Shown here: piece by piece, positions 1-11,200 of the stretch
Layout of the letters: each line of letters starts with the position of its first letter
Numbering within the stretch: position 1 is the first letter of the stretch
Source of the DNA: Patiria pectinifera
Lineage: Eukaryota > Echinodermata > Asteroidea > Valvatida > Asterinidae
Direction: 5' to 3'
Length of the DNA stretch: 64,000 nt
NCBI GenBank assembly: GCA_029964075.1
Contig: CM057147.1
Coordinates: forward strand, 15,769,513-15,833,512
Program-made: the position numbers and the translations under genes
The notes under the pieces: generated by a model
The model's input: the letters and a program-made list of their open reading frames with translations, nothing else
The model's database searches: none
Told to the model about the DNA's origin: nothing

Positions 1-261
1 ACCAATTCGTCACGGAAACAAACTGAGCATGAGACACCGGTCAAAAAGTTAATTATTTATATTTGCCATCTGTCGAATCCCGCCTATTGGCGACCTATAT
101 TCAGCTTCCTAACTTCATAATGGCAATAATTGACAATGCTCGGTAATTTTTCTTCCAACTGCAACACTTCGTCTTAGCAATGCAACGAAGTGAGTTCATC
201 AGCATCTCACGACACACGTAACCCGTCTCTCAATTGACTCTTGATAGGCTACATCTTGAAA

Positions 262-1509
262 ATGGGGACAGAGGTAATTACGGAAGAAGACTGCACATAT
301 AACAATACAATCAACATCTCTTCTCGCGAAGAAGGATATTCAACCAATCTGTTGTACAATAACTTCCAAGAAACCACCACCAAGATTGTTCTACCAATCC
401 TCCTTGCATTTGGGTTGATTGGCAACATCGGCTTTCTGTTCACCGTGCTCCGCGTCCGTAGCATGCGGACGGCCACCAATTTCTACCTGTCCAACCTGGC
501 AGTGGCTGACTTGATGTTCCTGATGATTGCTATTGGTGCTAGATTACGAACATATGTCGTATACGGCCTCCACAATGAGGTACCATTGCTGGGCCAGGCC
601 GGTTGCATATTGAACACATTCTGGAAGTACGCTTTCAACTTTGCCGGCCTGATTCTGATCACGTTCATATCGTTTGAGAGATTCATTGCCGTGTGTCACC
701 CTTTACGCCACCGGTTAATAAGCGGTCGCAGTCGGTCCGTCAAACTGATTGTAGTCTGCTGGATCGTGGCCTTGCTCCTTGCTCTTCTGGTCATACCTGC
801 AAATTTCAACTTCAATAAGTACTGCATCTCATGGAACACGGCTGATCCAGGACTTCACGACAAGTTCCCGGGTATCATCGGAAGATGTGAGAGCCCCGGC
901 GATTGGGCCTTGCAGATGTTCCACCTGGTTCAGACTGTACCATTCTTTGTAGCGTTCTTTGGTAACTCCTTCCTCTACACTCGAATCCTATTGAAACTCC
1001 ACCAGCGGAATACGCACGATCGGCAACGCACAATTCGCACTCGTAACCAGGTCGCTGTCATGCTGGTAGCCAACGGAACGGTGTTTCTCCTTACGATGAC
1101 ATCCTTCGAGGTGACTTCATTATTGATCTTCATAGATAGCTTCTTGGTCTCCAAACTCATCCCGCGCGAAATCAAAAGTACTCTGTTCGAGATCAACCGC
1201 ATACTCGTCTACGTCAACTCCGTCGTGAACCCCTTGGTTTACACCCTGACCAACGCCCGTTACCGACGGGCTTTTAAGACGGCTTTCACGCTGAGGTCTT
1301 GCAAAAGCAGTGGACGCCAGCGGAGTTCGACCGTCACCAGTGTGCTGGCCCATGATCTTTACCAAATTAACGATAACCAGACACATGCGATTCCGGAGAA
1401 CAATGTGACACCGACACGGGGACAGTACCTCAACATTTGCTTCGAAAATGACGATCAAGACGCGATGGCCAATGAGTCTGTGCGTAATGCAACGACCGTG
1501 TTTACTTGA
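262..1509 (+). CDS. Rhodopsin-class (class A) peptide-type GPCR, intronless
   Basis: Predicted seven-transmembrane G-protein-coupled receptor of about 415 aa at the plasma membrane; the ligand is unknown. The open frame extends 7 codons upstream, but the first ATG is at 262. The N-terminus carries N-x-S/T sites near residues 14 and 18. TM1 (about 43-65) has the GN motif. TM2 has LAVAD. TM3 follows a Cys near 115 and ends in E-R-F at 138-140, an E variant of DRY. TM5 has a proline, and TM7 has NPLVY followed by basic helix 8. Odd: TM6 lacks the usual CWxP (see findings). The overall pattern (SNLAVADL, ERFIAVCHPL, NPLVY) resembles neuropeptide receptors of the TRH/neuromedin-U/ghrelin-receptor group, but I would not assign a ligand. 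A single-exon coding frame is common for invertebrate GPCRs. It is confidently a GPCR; the subfamily is weakly supported. Confidence 0.88.
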   Translation: MGTEVITEEDCTYNNTINISSREEGYSTNLLYNNFQETTTKIVLPILLAFGLIGNIGFLFTVLRVRSMRTATNFYLSNLAVADLMFLMIAIGARLRTYVVYGLHNEVPLLGQAGCILNTFWKYAFNFAGLILITFISFERFIAVCHPLRHRLISGRSRSVKLIVVCWIVALLLALLVIPANFNFNKYCISWNTADPGLHDKFPGIIGRCESPGDWALQMFHLVQTVPFFVAFFGNSFLYTRILLKLHQRNTHDRQRTIRTRNQVAVMLVANGTVFLLTMTSFEVTSLLIFIDSFLVSKLIPREIKSTLFEINRILVYVNSVVNPLVYTLTNARYRRAFKTAFTLRSCKSSGRQRSSTVTSVLAHDLYQINDNQTHAIPENNVTPTRGQYLNICFENDDQDAMANESVRNATTVFT

Positions 1510-2471
1510 GCATTATCCTGCATGTCCTTAAAAAATCGGGAAAACTTCTAAATTCTAATTGTGAACAAAGCTCTTAGACACAACCGGAGGTTTTTAAATT
1601 CTACGTCAAAACTGTTTTGGTTGCAATGATAATTCGAAAACGGTTGAATGCCTTTTGAATCTCGACCTATAGCACATGCAGTCGATTCCTTTACAAACGC
1701 GGTCGCAAGTAAATCGTCAGTAGGCCTAAATTCAGTTTCGGGTCACAAGGGAATGCCTTTGTTACAGTTCATTTAAATAGCTTGTGACCAGGAGCCAAAT
1801 TCATTGAGCTGCTAAGCACAAACATTTGCTAAGCATGAACACTTTTTCTTGATAAAAACATGACTACCAACCAAAGTTTCATGTGTTGTATATTGCTAGT
1901 AACTGGTGTTCATTTGCTGTACGCTTAACATAAAAATCGCATGGAAGTTTTGCTGGTAACCTATTTTTCTTATAGAAAGACATTACTATGCTAAGCATTT
2001 TTTTGTTGGTGCTTAGATGGTGTGTGATGGACTCATGCATAAATACAACACAGTTACAAATAAGGACATGCCGAGGAAATGCCAACAGAATCGTAAAAAG
2101 GTAGTGATGTTTACACATGTAGATGCTGTTAGACCTATTCGTTTAGGTAGTAGATGCTGCTAGGCTAATTCGATTTTTTTTAATTAATAAGTATAAAAAG
2201 CTCATTACCGCCGACAAACCGTGAAATATATACTAAAGGAGTACATTTTCTGTCAAGAACTTTGAGAAATTTATTATGTTTTTCAGTTGAAAAGTTTAAT
2301 GTGTGTACATTCCTTTGTTATGGAAGTTATCTTTAAACGTGCACGATGTACAGTTATTATGGGAACATCTGAATACCAAGAAATTGGTTTGTAAAAAAAA
2401 AAAATTAAAAGAGTTATTCGTAGTAAATAGCTATTGCCTTTACACAATTTACGCCTCTCAGCAAATATTTT

Positions 2472-3150
2472 AAGAGATTTGGTAAACACAAGAAAACATT
2501 TGAAAACGCATGCATGTTTAAACCAAATATTTAAGAGAGTATTTGGTGAACAATGATTTCTTCTGCCTGATCGTAAAATAGGAAATATTTAGGACAAGGT
2601 TCTAATAATGATGACGCTGCTATTTTGTCAAAACATAAAATTAGTATAATATTTTGGGTTCAAAAGAAAAGTTGTTTCGGTGAAAATGTCTTTTTAAAGG
2701 AATTTTTTTTGAGAAATTAATCAAACACAAGAAATGTTTTGAAAACGTATGCACGTTTGAATCGAAGAAACAAGTGTGTATTTGGTAACCAATGGAAATG
2801 ATTTCTTCTGCCTGATCGCAAAATAGGAAACTTTAAAACAAGGAGGTACTAATGACGACGCTGCCATTTGTCAAAACACAAAATTGGTATAATTGTTTGG
2901 GTAAAAGAAAAGTTTCTTTGGTAAAACAAAAACACTTTTAAAGGATTTTTTTAAGAGATTAAATAAACACAAGAAACTATTTTGAAAACGCATGCACGTT
3001 TGAATCATATATGCAAGAGTAAATTTGGTAACCGATGATGATTCCTTCTACCTAATCGCAAAAAAAAGAGGAGAAATTCAGGACAAAGGTACCAATGATA
3101 ACGCCGCAATTTGTCAAAATACAATATGAGTATACAATTTTGGTCAAAAC
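2472..3150. repeat. Diverged tandem repeat, about 240-bp unit, three copies
   Basis: Three successive copies begin near 2472, 2711 and 2953. Each contains an 'acacaagaaa' block, then 'gaaaacgcatgcacgtttgaa', then 'tttcttctgcctgatcgcaaaata', then 'gacgctgc.atttgtcaaaacaca', in the same order. Copies differ by many substitutions and small indels, so the array is old. Confidence 0.75.
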
Positions 3151-3742
3151 TAAATATTCTCTTTTCCCCCCGAAAACTGTTCCTGCCTAGTAATTCTGCC
3201 TCGCGCGCTCCGTTCTATTGTTTACGGGAGTTGTTGAGGACAGTAATTAAATTTTACACCGCCCAATCAAATGGCATTCAAATCTTCCCCGTGCCTCATA
3301 ACCCATAAACACTTGTGCCAAGTAGTCAACACGAGCACTGGCAACACCAGAATCTAAAAAGAATGACAGGCTATGTTGAAATCCTGTCATTTCAATTCCC
3401 AGTCATTTCCTTCCCCAATCCGATTTAATGGTTGTTATCGTTAATGTGTAACCACAATGTCAACCCGACTCGTCTATAGAACCAAATACTGTCCGTGTTA
3501 TTATGAGTTCCTTTCAAGTTGATGGTGACTGATCGCCACAATCATTCACGGCAGATATCTTGTGCAGTTCAAACTGTCGTTTATCACAAAGCAGTTCAAA
3601 GGGGAATATTTGTCAGATTGATTTCAACCGTCACATTATTTTAATGTGGGGAAACACAATATGTTCCTGTCAATCTCTTTATAATTATCAGCCCCAACCA
3701 ACTGTTACTTTGAAACAGACTTGTATACGAGTAAAAAAAACA

Positions 3743-3862
3743 TCGAGTCCGAGTCCAAGTCACCTCTCCCGAGTCCAAGTCCTGAGTCTGCAGGTCGAGT
3801 CCGAGTCCGAGTAAAGAGTCACGAGTACTGAGGTCGAGTCCGAGACCGAGTCACGAGTCACC
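3743..3862. repeat. GAGTC-based simple repeat
   Basis: Imperfect short-period repeat built from 'gagtccgagtc', 'cgagtcacgagtc' and similar units. A smaller block of the same units is at 4184-4230. Confidence 0.8.
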
Positions 3863-4183
3863 TTTAATATATTTTGGAAACACATTTTGAGGTACTGCAA
3901 AAACCTCACAGTGTAAATGTAAAAAAAATTAATATTACTATCAAGCTTGCAGTTACGCAAAATCAAGTGTGGACGCTGGGGTACATATTTCGATACATTG
4001 ATTATTTTCCCAAATCAATATATTTGAAACAAGCCAGCCGCATACAGGCGGTGTATAATTATGTACAGCACTTAGATGTGTTTTTTTTTCAGCACCGCAC
4101 ATTTCGCTTGCTCAGGAGAAGATCATCTTCAAAATAATAACATGTATATTGATGGTAAAAAAAATAAGAGAGTTTTGGTATTT

Positions 4184-4230
4184 TGGTCGAGTCTCGAGTC
4201 ACGCAGGTCGAGTCCGAGTCACGAGTCATA
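4184..4230. repeat. GAGTC-based simple repeat, second block
   Basis: The same 'gtcgagtccgagtcacgagtc'-type units as at 3743-3862, about 320 bp further on. Confidence 0.7.
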
Positions 4231-5470
4231 CAAGTCTGCTTTGTAATCTATCTTGAATCAAACGACATGTTCGGAACTTTGGAATATAATTTTAAAGGAA
4301 TGATATACATGCATAAGAAGAAACTAAAGACAAGATAAAAAATAATCGTGTCTTTGTTATCTCACCAACAGTGACAAGTACTTTCCCCTTCTTCGAGCGA
4401 ATTAAGAAATTTGCAAAAGCTGTGTGTTTTTGTTCCCAGGCAACAGTTGGATAAATAATCCATCAACCGGATCGGCACGTTTTATTTCGAGCAAGAAGCT
4501 TAGTTCAGCTGCCTGGTAATTGTCCGATTGTGTGATACCGAGTTTATTAGACAACACAGGCTCGCGGTTTTAAAAAACAAGGACCGCGTTGAAGGGAAAA
4601 GCCGGTAAGACGGAAAAGCCGATTCCAAACGTCCACCTGGCCTGGATATTAAACGCCAAAGGAGTGGTTTTATTTAGCACAGACCCCAGCTATAGTTAGT
4701 GTAGCGCACAGTAGCAATTCACGGCAATCTGTCAACCCCAAAACAAACCGCCAAATCTTTCGTGCAAATGTATCAACATGACACACAGGTTACTTTTTGT
4801 GAAACTTACCTCACGCTTTGATGCTTGCAATGCAGTTATGATGCACTGAATTCTTGTGTAATAGGTAACTTTTGGTCCAGATTTTTTTTCATCGACACCA
4901 TTATCGACAACTGTCATCTGTACTATACGAGTCCATTCTGTGACGTGAATGAAATCCAAGATGGCTGACTTTTCGGCTAGTTTATTAATCTGCCGGGTTG
5001 GTCTGTACACTTTTGAAATTAGGCCGATTAATGTGCCAATTTCGACCAGGAAATTTCACTTTGGAACAGTAACAAGTTTTTATTTGCATTTGTATTTAGT
5101 TTTTATTTTGGACTCCTGAACTACGATGAACATGAAATCAGCTGACTTTTTTTATGCAGTCTGCCTGTGGTATGGTATGAATATTCATGAAGATGGTTAT
5201 ACATTACGTCATTGTAATCATTACCCGGCTCACAAGTCGTACCTGACTTTAAACTCCAATCCTAGATTCATGAGAAGTCTGTTATTTTATAACCAAATGA
5301 AAACCCTAAAAGCAAACAACGTACCAATGGGCATCATTCAACGTATCTATAGTGGAACTGAACTGAAACTGTCACTAATTAGACCGATCCATTAAAGGCC
5401 CGCCCACTGCGCACACGTGGTGAGAAAAAAACCAAGTGCGTCTCCAACGCATACCCTGTATCCCCTTGCA

Positions 5471-5565
5471 CAACCTCGTCCCCAGGGCGTCGAGAAGTGC
5501 GCGCCCACCACTACTTACTTTTGGAAACGAGGTTGGAAATAAAGTAAGCACTGGGGACGAGGTTG
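5471..5565. mobile_element. Small MITE with CAACCTCGTCCCCAG termini, copy 1
   Basis: A 95-bp element with terminal inverted repeats 'caacctcgtccccag' and 'ctggggacgaggttg'. The flanks share CCCTTGCA (5463-5470 and 5566-5573), which looks like an 8-bp target-site duplication. A second copy lies at 29622-29717. An 8-9 bp duplication fits Mutator-like or related families, but the superfamily is an inference. Confidence 0.85.
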
Positions 5566-5636
5566 CCCTTGCATGGCTCAGCACGACTGTGATTGGACAA
5601 AACTTTACGGGGGCGTGTCACTTCAGTAGTCTGGTT

Positions 5637-5721
5637 CCCAGACCAAAAGATTCTGACTATTCCTGATGAATCATAGACGTCTGGACGTCGGGGAAAATTG
5701 TCAGGTCAGGGAACCAGACTA
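5637..5721. mobile_element. Small fold-back MITE, TAGTCTGGTTCCC termini, copy 1
   Basis: An inverted repeat of about 13 bp ('tagtctggttccc' / 'gggaaccagacta') closes an 85-bp element. A related copy is at 57773-57855. The outermost TA on both sides could be a mariner-type target duplication. Confidence 0.7.
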
Positions 5722-6757
5722 GTCAATTCAGGGGCCATGGCGTTGCTGATTTACGATTAATATTTTTTATATTGATGTCATTATTATCGATGATTAAGTT
5801 AGTACGTGTATGTATTAGAAATAGGGGAAACGGATATATAAGTCAAACAGATAATACAGCCAATTAGACTTTACAGCCAGCTGGTGTTGATTAAGCAATG
5901 CCGAGGAGATGGGCCTGGGAGCTCAACATTATACTATATAGGATTTCTGAAGACTGTTGGAAGAGGGAAAAAACACAAACAAATGACCAGTTTACGGTGT
6001 ATAACATGAACAAAATAATAGATGTTTATTACACTTATGCCTGAAAAATTCTGTTTGCTCCTCTTACATCTACAAATTTGTAACGGAAATGTTGAAGGTA
6101 TTGTTTATCAAATGTGCACAATGCACAAAATAATAAACAGTGTGGAAGCAAGCATAGGCACCTTTAAAAAAACAATTAACTTTACAACTCGCATGTTAAT
6201 TTTACAACTCGCATGGTATGTCTCCAACTTACACCAGCGGTGGAACCAGAGAAGGTTTTCTCCCCCATTATCCTCACTACCATTTAAACAAATATGTGGT
6301 CAAGTCAATCACAAGTCAAATACCAAGTCAGCTATTAACAGGCTTGCAAATGGGACATTAGAAAAAAACGAGGAAACTCCAAACCACACAAGACTCTGTA
6401 CAGTATTTTTCAATTTGTAACGGCATTCATGAGAAGTGAAAAACAAGGAAATCAACGGATCTGAGTAACAGTTGCAAGCCTGTGAAAATGTCCTTGTAAA
6501 GTTCAACGCGAAACTTTTTCAGATGCGTCTTGGCAGAAAACACACCGTTTTTTTTTCAATGTACAGTCGAGTCTCAAAAACAAACTCGTTCGGACCTAGC
6601 CATATTGTTTGTTATATCAGAATTTTGTATTAAGAGGAACATCAGTCCCATTCATTGTGCACATATAAATGTACAGTCGGGACTAAGGCTTTTTGTTTGT
6701 TATAACCAGAATTTTGTATTAACAGAGTTTGTACTAACGAGATTCAACTGTAATTTT

Positions 6758-6904
6758 AATAGACCTTGTACGTAACGGCCATCTTGGAGGGCAATACCCT
6801 TGTTTTGCTGGGATATGCATGAGTGAAGCCTTTGTGCATTCATTTAACTAAATGAAAATAGCAAAAGATGTCCTCGAAGATGGCTGCTACGCTAAAGGTC
6901 TATT
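6758..6904. mobile_element. Inverted-repeat element, AATAGACCTT termini
   Basis: The ends 'aatagacctt' and 'aaggtctatt' are inverted, and 'ggccatcttgga' near the left end is imperfectly mirrored by 'gaagatggc' near the right end. This fits a MITE of about 147 bp. Only one copy was found here. Confidence 0.55.
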
Positions 6905-7887
6905 GGTTCATGTTTAGGCAATAAATCTCACCAAACGTCTCAAAGTCTACCATTGAATAACTTGTCATTTGACAATGGGTGCCTTGTGATGAATTGATTA
7001 CCAAAAAGAAATGTATTAATTTCTGAAAAAGGAAATTTGTTGCGATTAGGACGTAGGGTTTTCTACTTTTATATAAGTGCATTGAAATCAATACATTAAA
7101 TTACTTGCAAGACTTCTGATGGTTAACATGCATGCAATATTCATTAATAGTTTTCAATTACTCAGATGGGCTTGTTTTAATTGCCTGGCTTCTACAACCT
7201 TAACTGACAACAAAGAAAACTATATTTCTCTGAATTTACAAAGACAAAATTAAGTACCATGTTCACAACTGTGTGAAACATACAAATGCTAATACCGAAC
7301 TAATGTTCCCCATTGTACTTTTTTGTGTTTTGTTGTTTTCATTTATGTATCACAGATTGATCAATTGAAAAAAAACCACATTATTTCGCAACCTCTTAAA
7401 AAACATATCTTTTGAAGACTTTCTGTGACATTACTTTACAAGAAATGTCCAACATATAAACTATAAACCCTGACAAACTGAATTACTACATTTATCCCAA
7501 AATAGAGTGTAAAATCCACTTCACAGCATACAATGCAAAAATACACACACATATAGCTATTCCTGTTTCCAAAGTTGTGGGGGTCCACACATGTTGCAGG
7601 ACAAGATATTTGGGCCCTCAAAAGTCCCCCTCAAGTCAGTCAAACATTTTATAAACAGAAAACTTCAACGGTAAGAAAGGGAGAGTTTGGGGAAACCACA
7701 CAGCATTAAAGCATAGCAGGTAATGTTTCTTAGTATTACAGCTATCCCAGCAAAATAGTAACATAATGTGTCCAATAACAGCTCAAAGAAATTTGACATC
7801 ACCAATGCAGTTGAAGTAGTGGTAGGTACAAGTGAAAACAGTTGCCCGACACTCATGCAAAGACACACTCTCTTGTTTTACTATACT

Positions 7888-8070
7888 CTCGAGGACGATG
7901 CTTTGTGTTTTCCTTTGTCCCTGTAACATAACACACTCCCATAGACTAAGCACACAAACCTACCACAGAGGACCATTATGAACAAAAGACCCAACTCCCG
8001 AGGACTGAAAGGATCTGTTGTTCTCCCTTTGTGTCTGTCCTCGGGGGTTGTGTAGAACAAGTACACTTTT
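7888..8070. repeat. Dispersed repeat, GAGGAC family, copy 1
   Basis: Closely matches 57353-57525. Shared blocks in the same order include 'cctttgtccctgtaa', 'taacac.ctcccatag', 'aacaaaagaccca' and 'ctccctttgtgt.tctgtcctc'. Confidence 0.75.
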
Positions 8071-8076
8071 TTTGGC

Positions 8077-8082
8077 TTTATT
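8077..8082 (-). promoter_or_regulatory. Candidate poly(A) signal of the MAPK7 gene
   Basis: AATAAA on the minus strand, about 190 bp downstream of the ERK5 stop codon. It is the first canonical hexamer after the stop that I noticed. No transcript evidence is available. Confidence 0.4.
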
Positions 8083-8268
8083 GGCAATCAGAATAAAATT
8101 AGTCGCGCGTACATTCCAACAGATGCACCTGAACCAGTACACGCGTGCTGTGTGTCCCGTCCACTTGGCGCTCGAAAGCAGTCACAAAGAGCCACCTAAC
8201 TTTTGTGCCCGGAGTCTATACAGGTTGGTAGTTTCGCTGATTAGACGGGCCCTGGGGAACTATTAGGG

Positions 8269-11200
8269 TCAAACCCTGTCCTTATTCTTTGGCGACTCAA
8301 CTAGCCCTGGAAGATCCGACAGGTTGAACGGCGACGTGAGCCCCAGCTCCAGCTGTACGGCGATCATGTCATCCATATTCATGTCCCGCACTTCCAGCCA
8401 ATCAGAGAGCAGAGATGCAGATAGGGGTCCTGAATCCAGCTTGCTGTAATATTTGAAAATGGTTTCATGTTATAAATGTTCACAATGCCACTTTTGAGGC
8501 TGATTTCTCAGCACTGCTCAAAGGTAGAGCATATCATTTGTCATTTGTGCATTTTTTTTTTCCGTTTGGAGCAACAAATGTGCTTAAACTCTAAAGAAGG
8601 GTGTTTAACAACTAACCTGATAAAATTTAAGCTCAGTGAATGCTGTACATTGTATATTCCGAGAAAACAATATTCTACGATCTTGATTTCAATTTAAAAC
8701 TTGCCGAGTCTTGTTTAGAACTGCGCCCGAAATCAGCGTCTGGACCACTTTCTCATTTAGCCGATTGCAGCTACGCGATGTCACGCACTGACACGAAAAA
8801 TTATAGCTACCGCACGCGCTTGTGCGTCGTGTCAACGCTTGCACGTACCCATTCACAGCTTCGCCAAATTAAATACGAACTACAGTACTACGAAATTTCC
8901 AAAAATGCGTCTTTAGACGCATCTTTGGAAACGACCTTCTTTAATTGTTTTCTTCAAAATGACAGCATGCCAAATAGAATAATTTAACAGGGAGTTTAGT
9001 GCCATTACTATCTTTAAACTAAGAATATTTTTCAACAATAATTTCGTCAGTTACTTTTTGGATAGCTGCAAATGATATACTCTATTTTAATGGTGAGCAG
9101 ATTGATGCACAAACTATAACAGACAAAATTAATGATGCTGACCTCAAGTGCATTTTAGGGCCTTGATGCCATACACTTGCTCATATATTGATGTAAAATT
9201 GTTTTACTGCTTCTTAAAGAAAATGCTACCTCTGAAGTTAGCGCATGATGTATTAAGCTTACTGCTCACAGCTTTTGTAAAATGAACACAGGGCTCTGTT
9301 TGCAGTAAATCACATGCTTAGCAGTACAATGAACTGCCAAACAGATCTGCTGAAAGAATGAGTGCCCAACTGTACCTTCAGCAGTGTAAGTGTATTTTTA
9401 AAAATTTATTTAAGGCGAGTGAAGGCATTTCAGTGCCATACCTGTTATTTATCAAAAGCTATGGATTCTTTAGACCACGCTTTCTGTTTGAATCAGTTTC
9501 ATCATCACAAATACATGCTTGCCTGTGACATTATCACAGAAACAACGACAGCTCATTATAATTCTTTTCCATTGCCTATTTAGGGAAGGGGGGGGGGGAT
9601 GTTTCCCACATCACACGATCCTGAACCAGTGCAGGTATTCTACATACCACACTGGCTCTCAAGAAATAGTGCTTTGTGCAGGGTGAGTAAAAAAAACCAA
9701 GACCCAAATGCCGGGAAGATTGTTTTAGTGAATTTTTACATGTAGCACTTTAAAAATGTAGGATATGAAAGCCCACTTCATAAGAATTCTTTTAGTAGAA
9801 GAATCATTCAAATCACTCATGTCCTTTTCAAGTTACGGCATTTTAAACACAAACACCGTTTTAAAGTTTTGTCCACGGATCACGAAACAGTTAAGTGTTC
9901 TTTTAGCAAAACGAAAACAAATCAAATACGGATGTGTGTGATTTGTTTTCATTTTGCCATTAAAAAAGAATGCACACCTTTATTGTGATCCGTGGACAGA
10001 ACTTTAAAACGGCGATTGTGTTTAAAATTCCGTGCCTTGGAAAGTACTTTAGTGATTTGAATGATTCTTGTACTAAAAGAAAGCTTATGAATTTGGCTTT
10101 CATATCCTAGATTTTGAAAGTGCTACATGCAGAACTTCACTTCAACAATAGTCCCGACATTTGGGTTTCGTTTTTTTGACTCACCCTGTACAATTTCTGC
10201 AAGTAGTCCAGGAGAGAATTCTTACCATGCAGCCGGTGGTGATCCCAAGGAACCCTCCAGCCAATCTTCCAAGTCCATACTGAGTCCATACCCAGCTCCG
10301 TCACCCTTGGGTGTCACCTGCAGTATCGGTGGTAAGCTGTCTTCCATGGCCGACTTGGACAGCTGTCGGATGACCTGGGCTAGCTCGGGTGGGGTAGGTG
10401 AGGGGCGGGAGTGGGTGGGGAGGCCATCTTGGCGTGCAGGACTTTGCTTGCTGAGGCTCAGGTACTGGGAGCTGTGCTTGTAGGGGTAGCTTTGGGGGTT
10501 ACCTGTGAAACAGAAACCAATTCAGGGGATGTTTAATTACATTTGATGGGGTAGGTTTGGGGGTTACTGAAGATATTTCCTGAAACTTCTAGTACAAGAG
10601 AGTTTAAACATTTGTAACAAAAGAACATTTGTTTTTCCATCTATTCTTGTATTTTCCATTCAAACAGCACGTTTGGGTGATCAAAATGGAAGTGCGTTGA
10701 CCACTGTAAGGTGTACATCATACATTTTAAAATTGTAACATAAATTTTCTAAGTATTGTAAACAAACTTTTTTGGTGGTAAGTGAACAGTTGTTCAAACA
10801 CACACATGTAAGGTCTTAATGTACATTACCTGTTGGGCTTGTGTAGGGCGTGAACCTTGCTTTTATTGAGTCTTCGTAGGCTGGTGGTGACTGCTGGATG
10901 TTATGTGGAGGTGAGGGCGTCTCGCGATCCGAATAGTGACGCGACCGATACTGCTGGAACCCAGAACTGCCATCACTCTTGCCTGGTTGGAAACCTACAG
11001 ACGATGACGTGGCAGTTGGGTATCTACCCAACAACTGGGCGGTGGCAGTGTCCGTGGTAGAGGCAGGAGGTTGATTAGCTGAACTTGTCGTGGTTGACAT
11101 TTGCTGCTCTCCAGTCTGCCTTGAAGTGATGACACTGGAACTTTTCTGGTCACTTTGGGCATAGAAACTATGATTTGGGTTGGTGTTCATGGGCTGGCTG

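Larger units (their letters stand above)
1510..8076. other. Gene-free interval with repeats
   Basis: Between the GPCR stop and the 3' end of the MAP kinase gene I find no coding exon with family resemblance. The open frames here are short and low-complexity. The interval holds a three-copy tandem repeat, GAGTC simple repeats and several inverted-repeat elements that are listed separately. The rest is AT-rich unique-looking sequence. Confidence 0.6.

Noticed and set aside
10127-10483. Plus-strand open frame of 118 codons
   Set aside because: Antisense to MAPK7 exon 4 and partly within a fold-back element.
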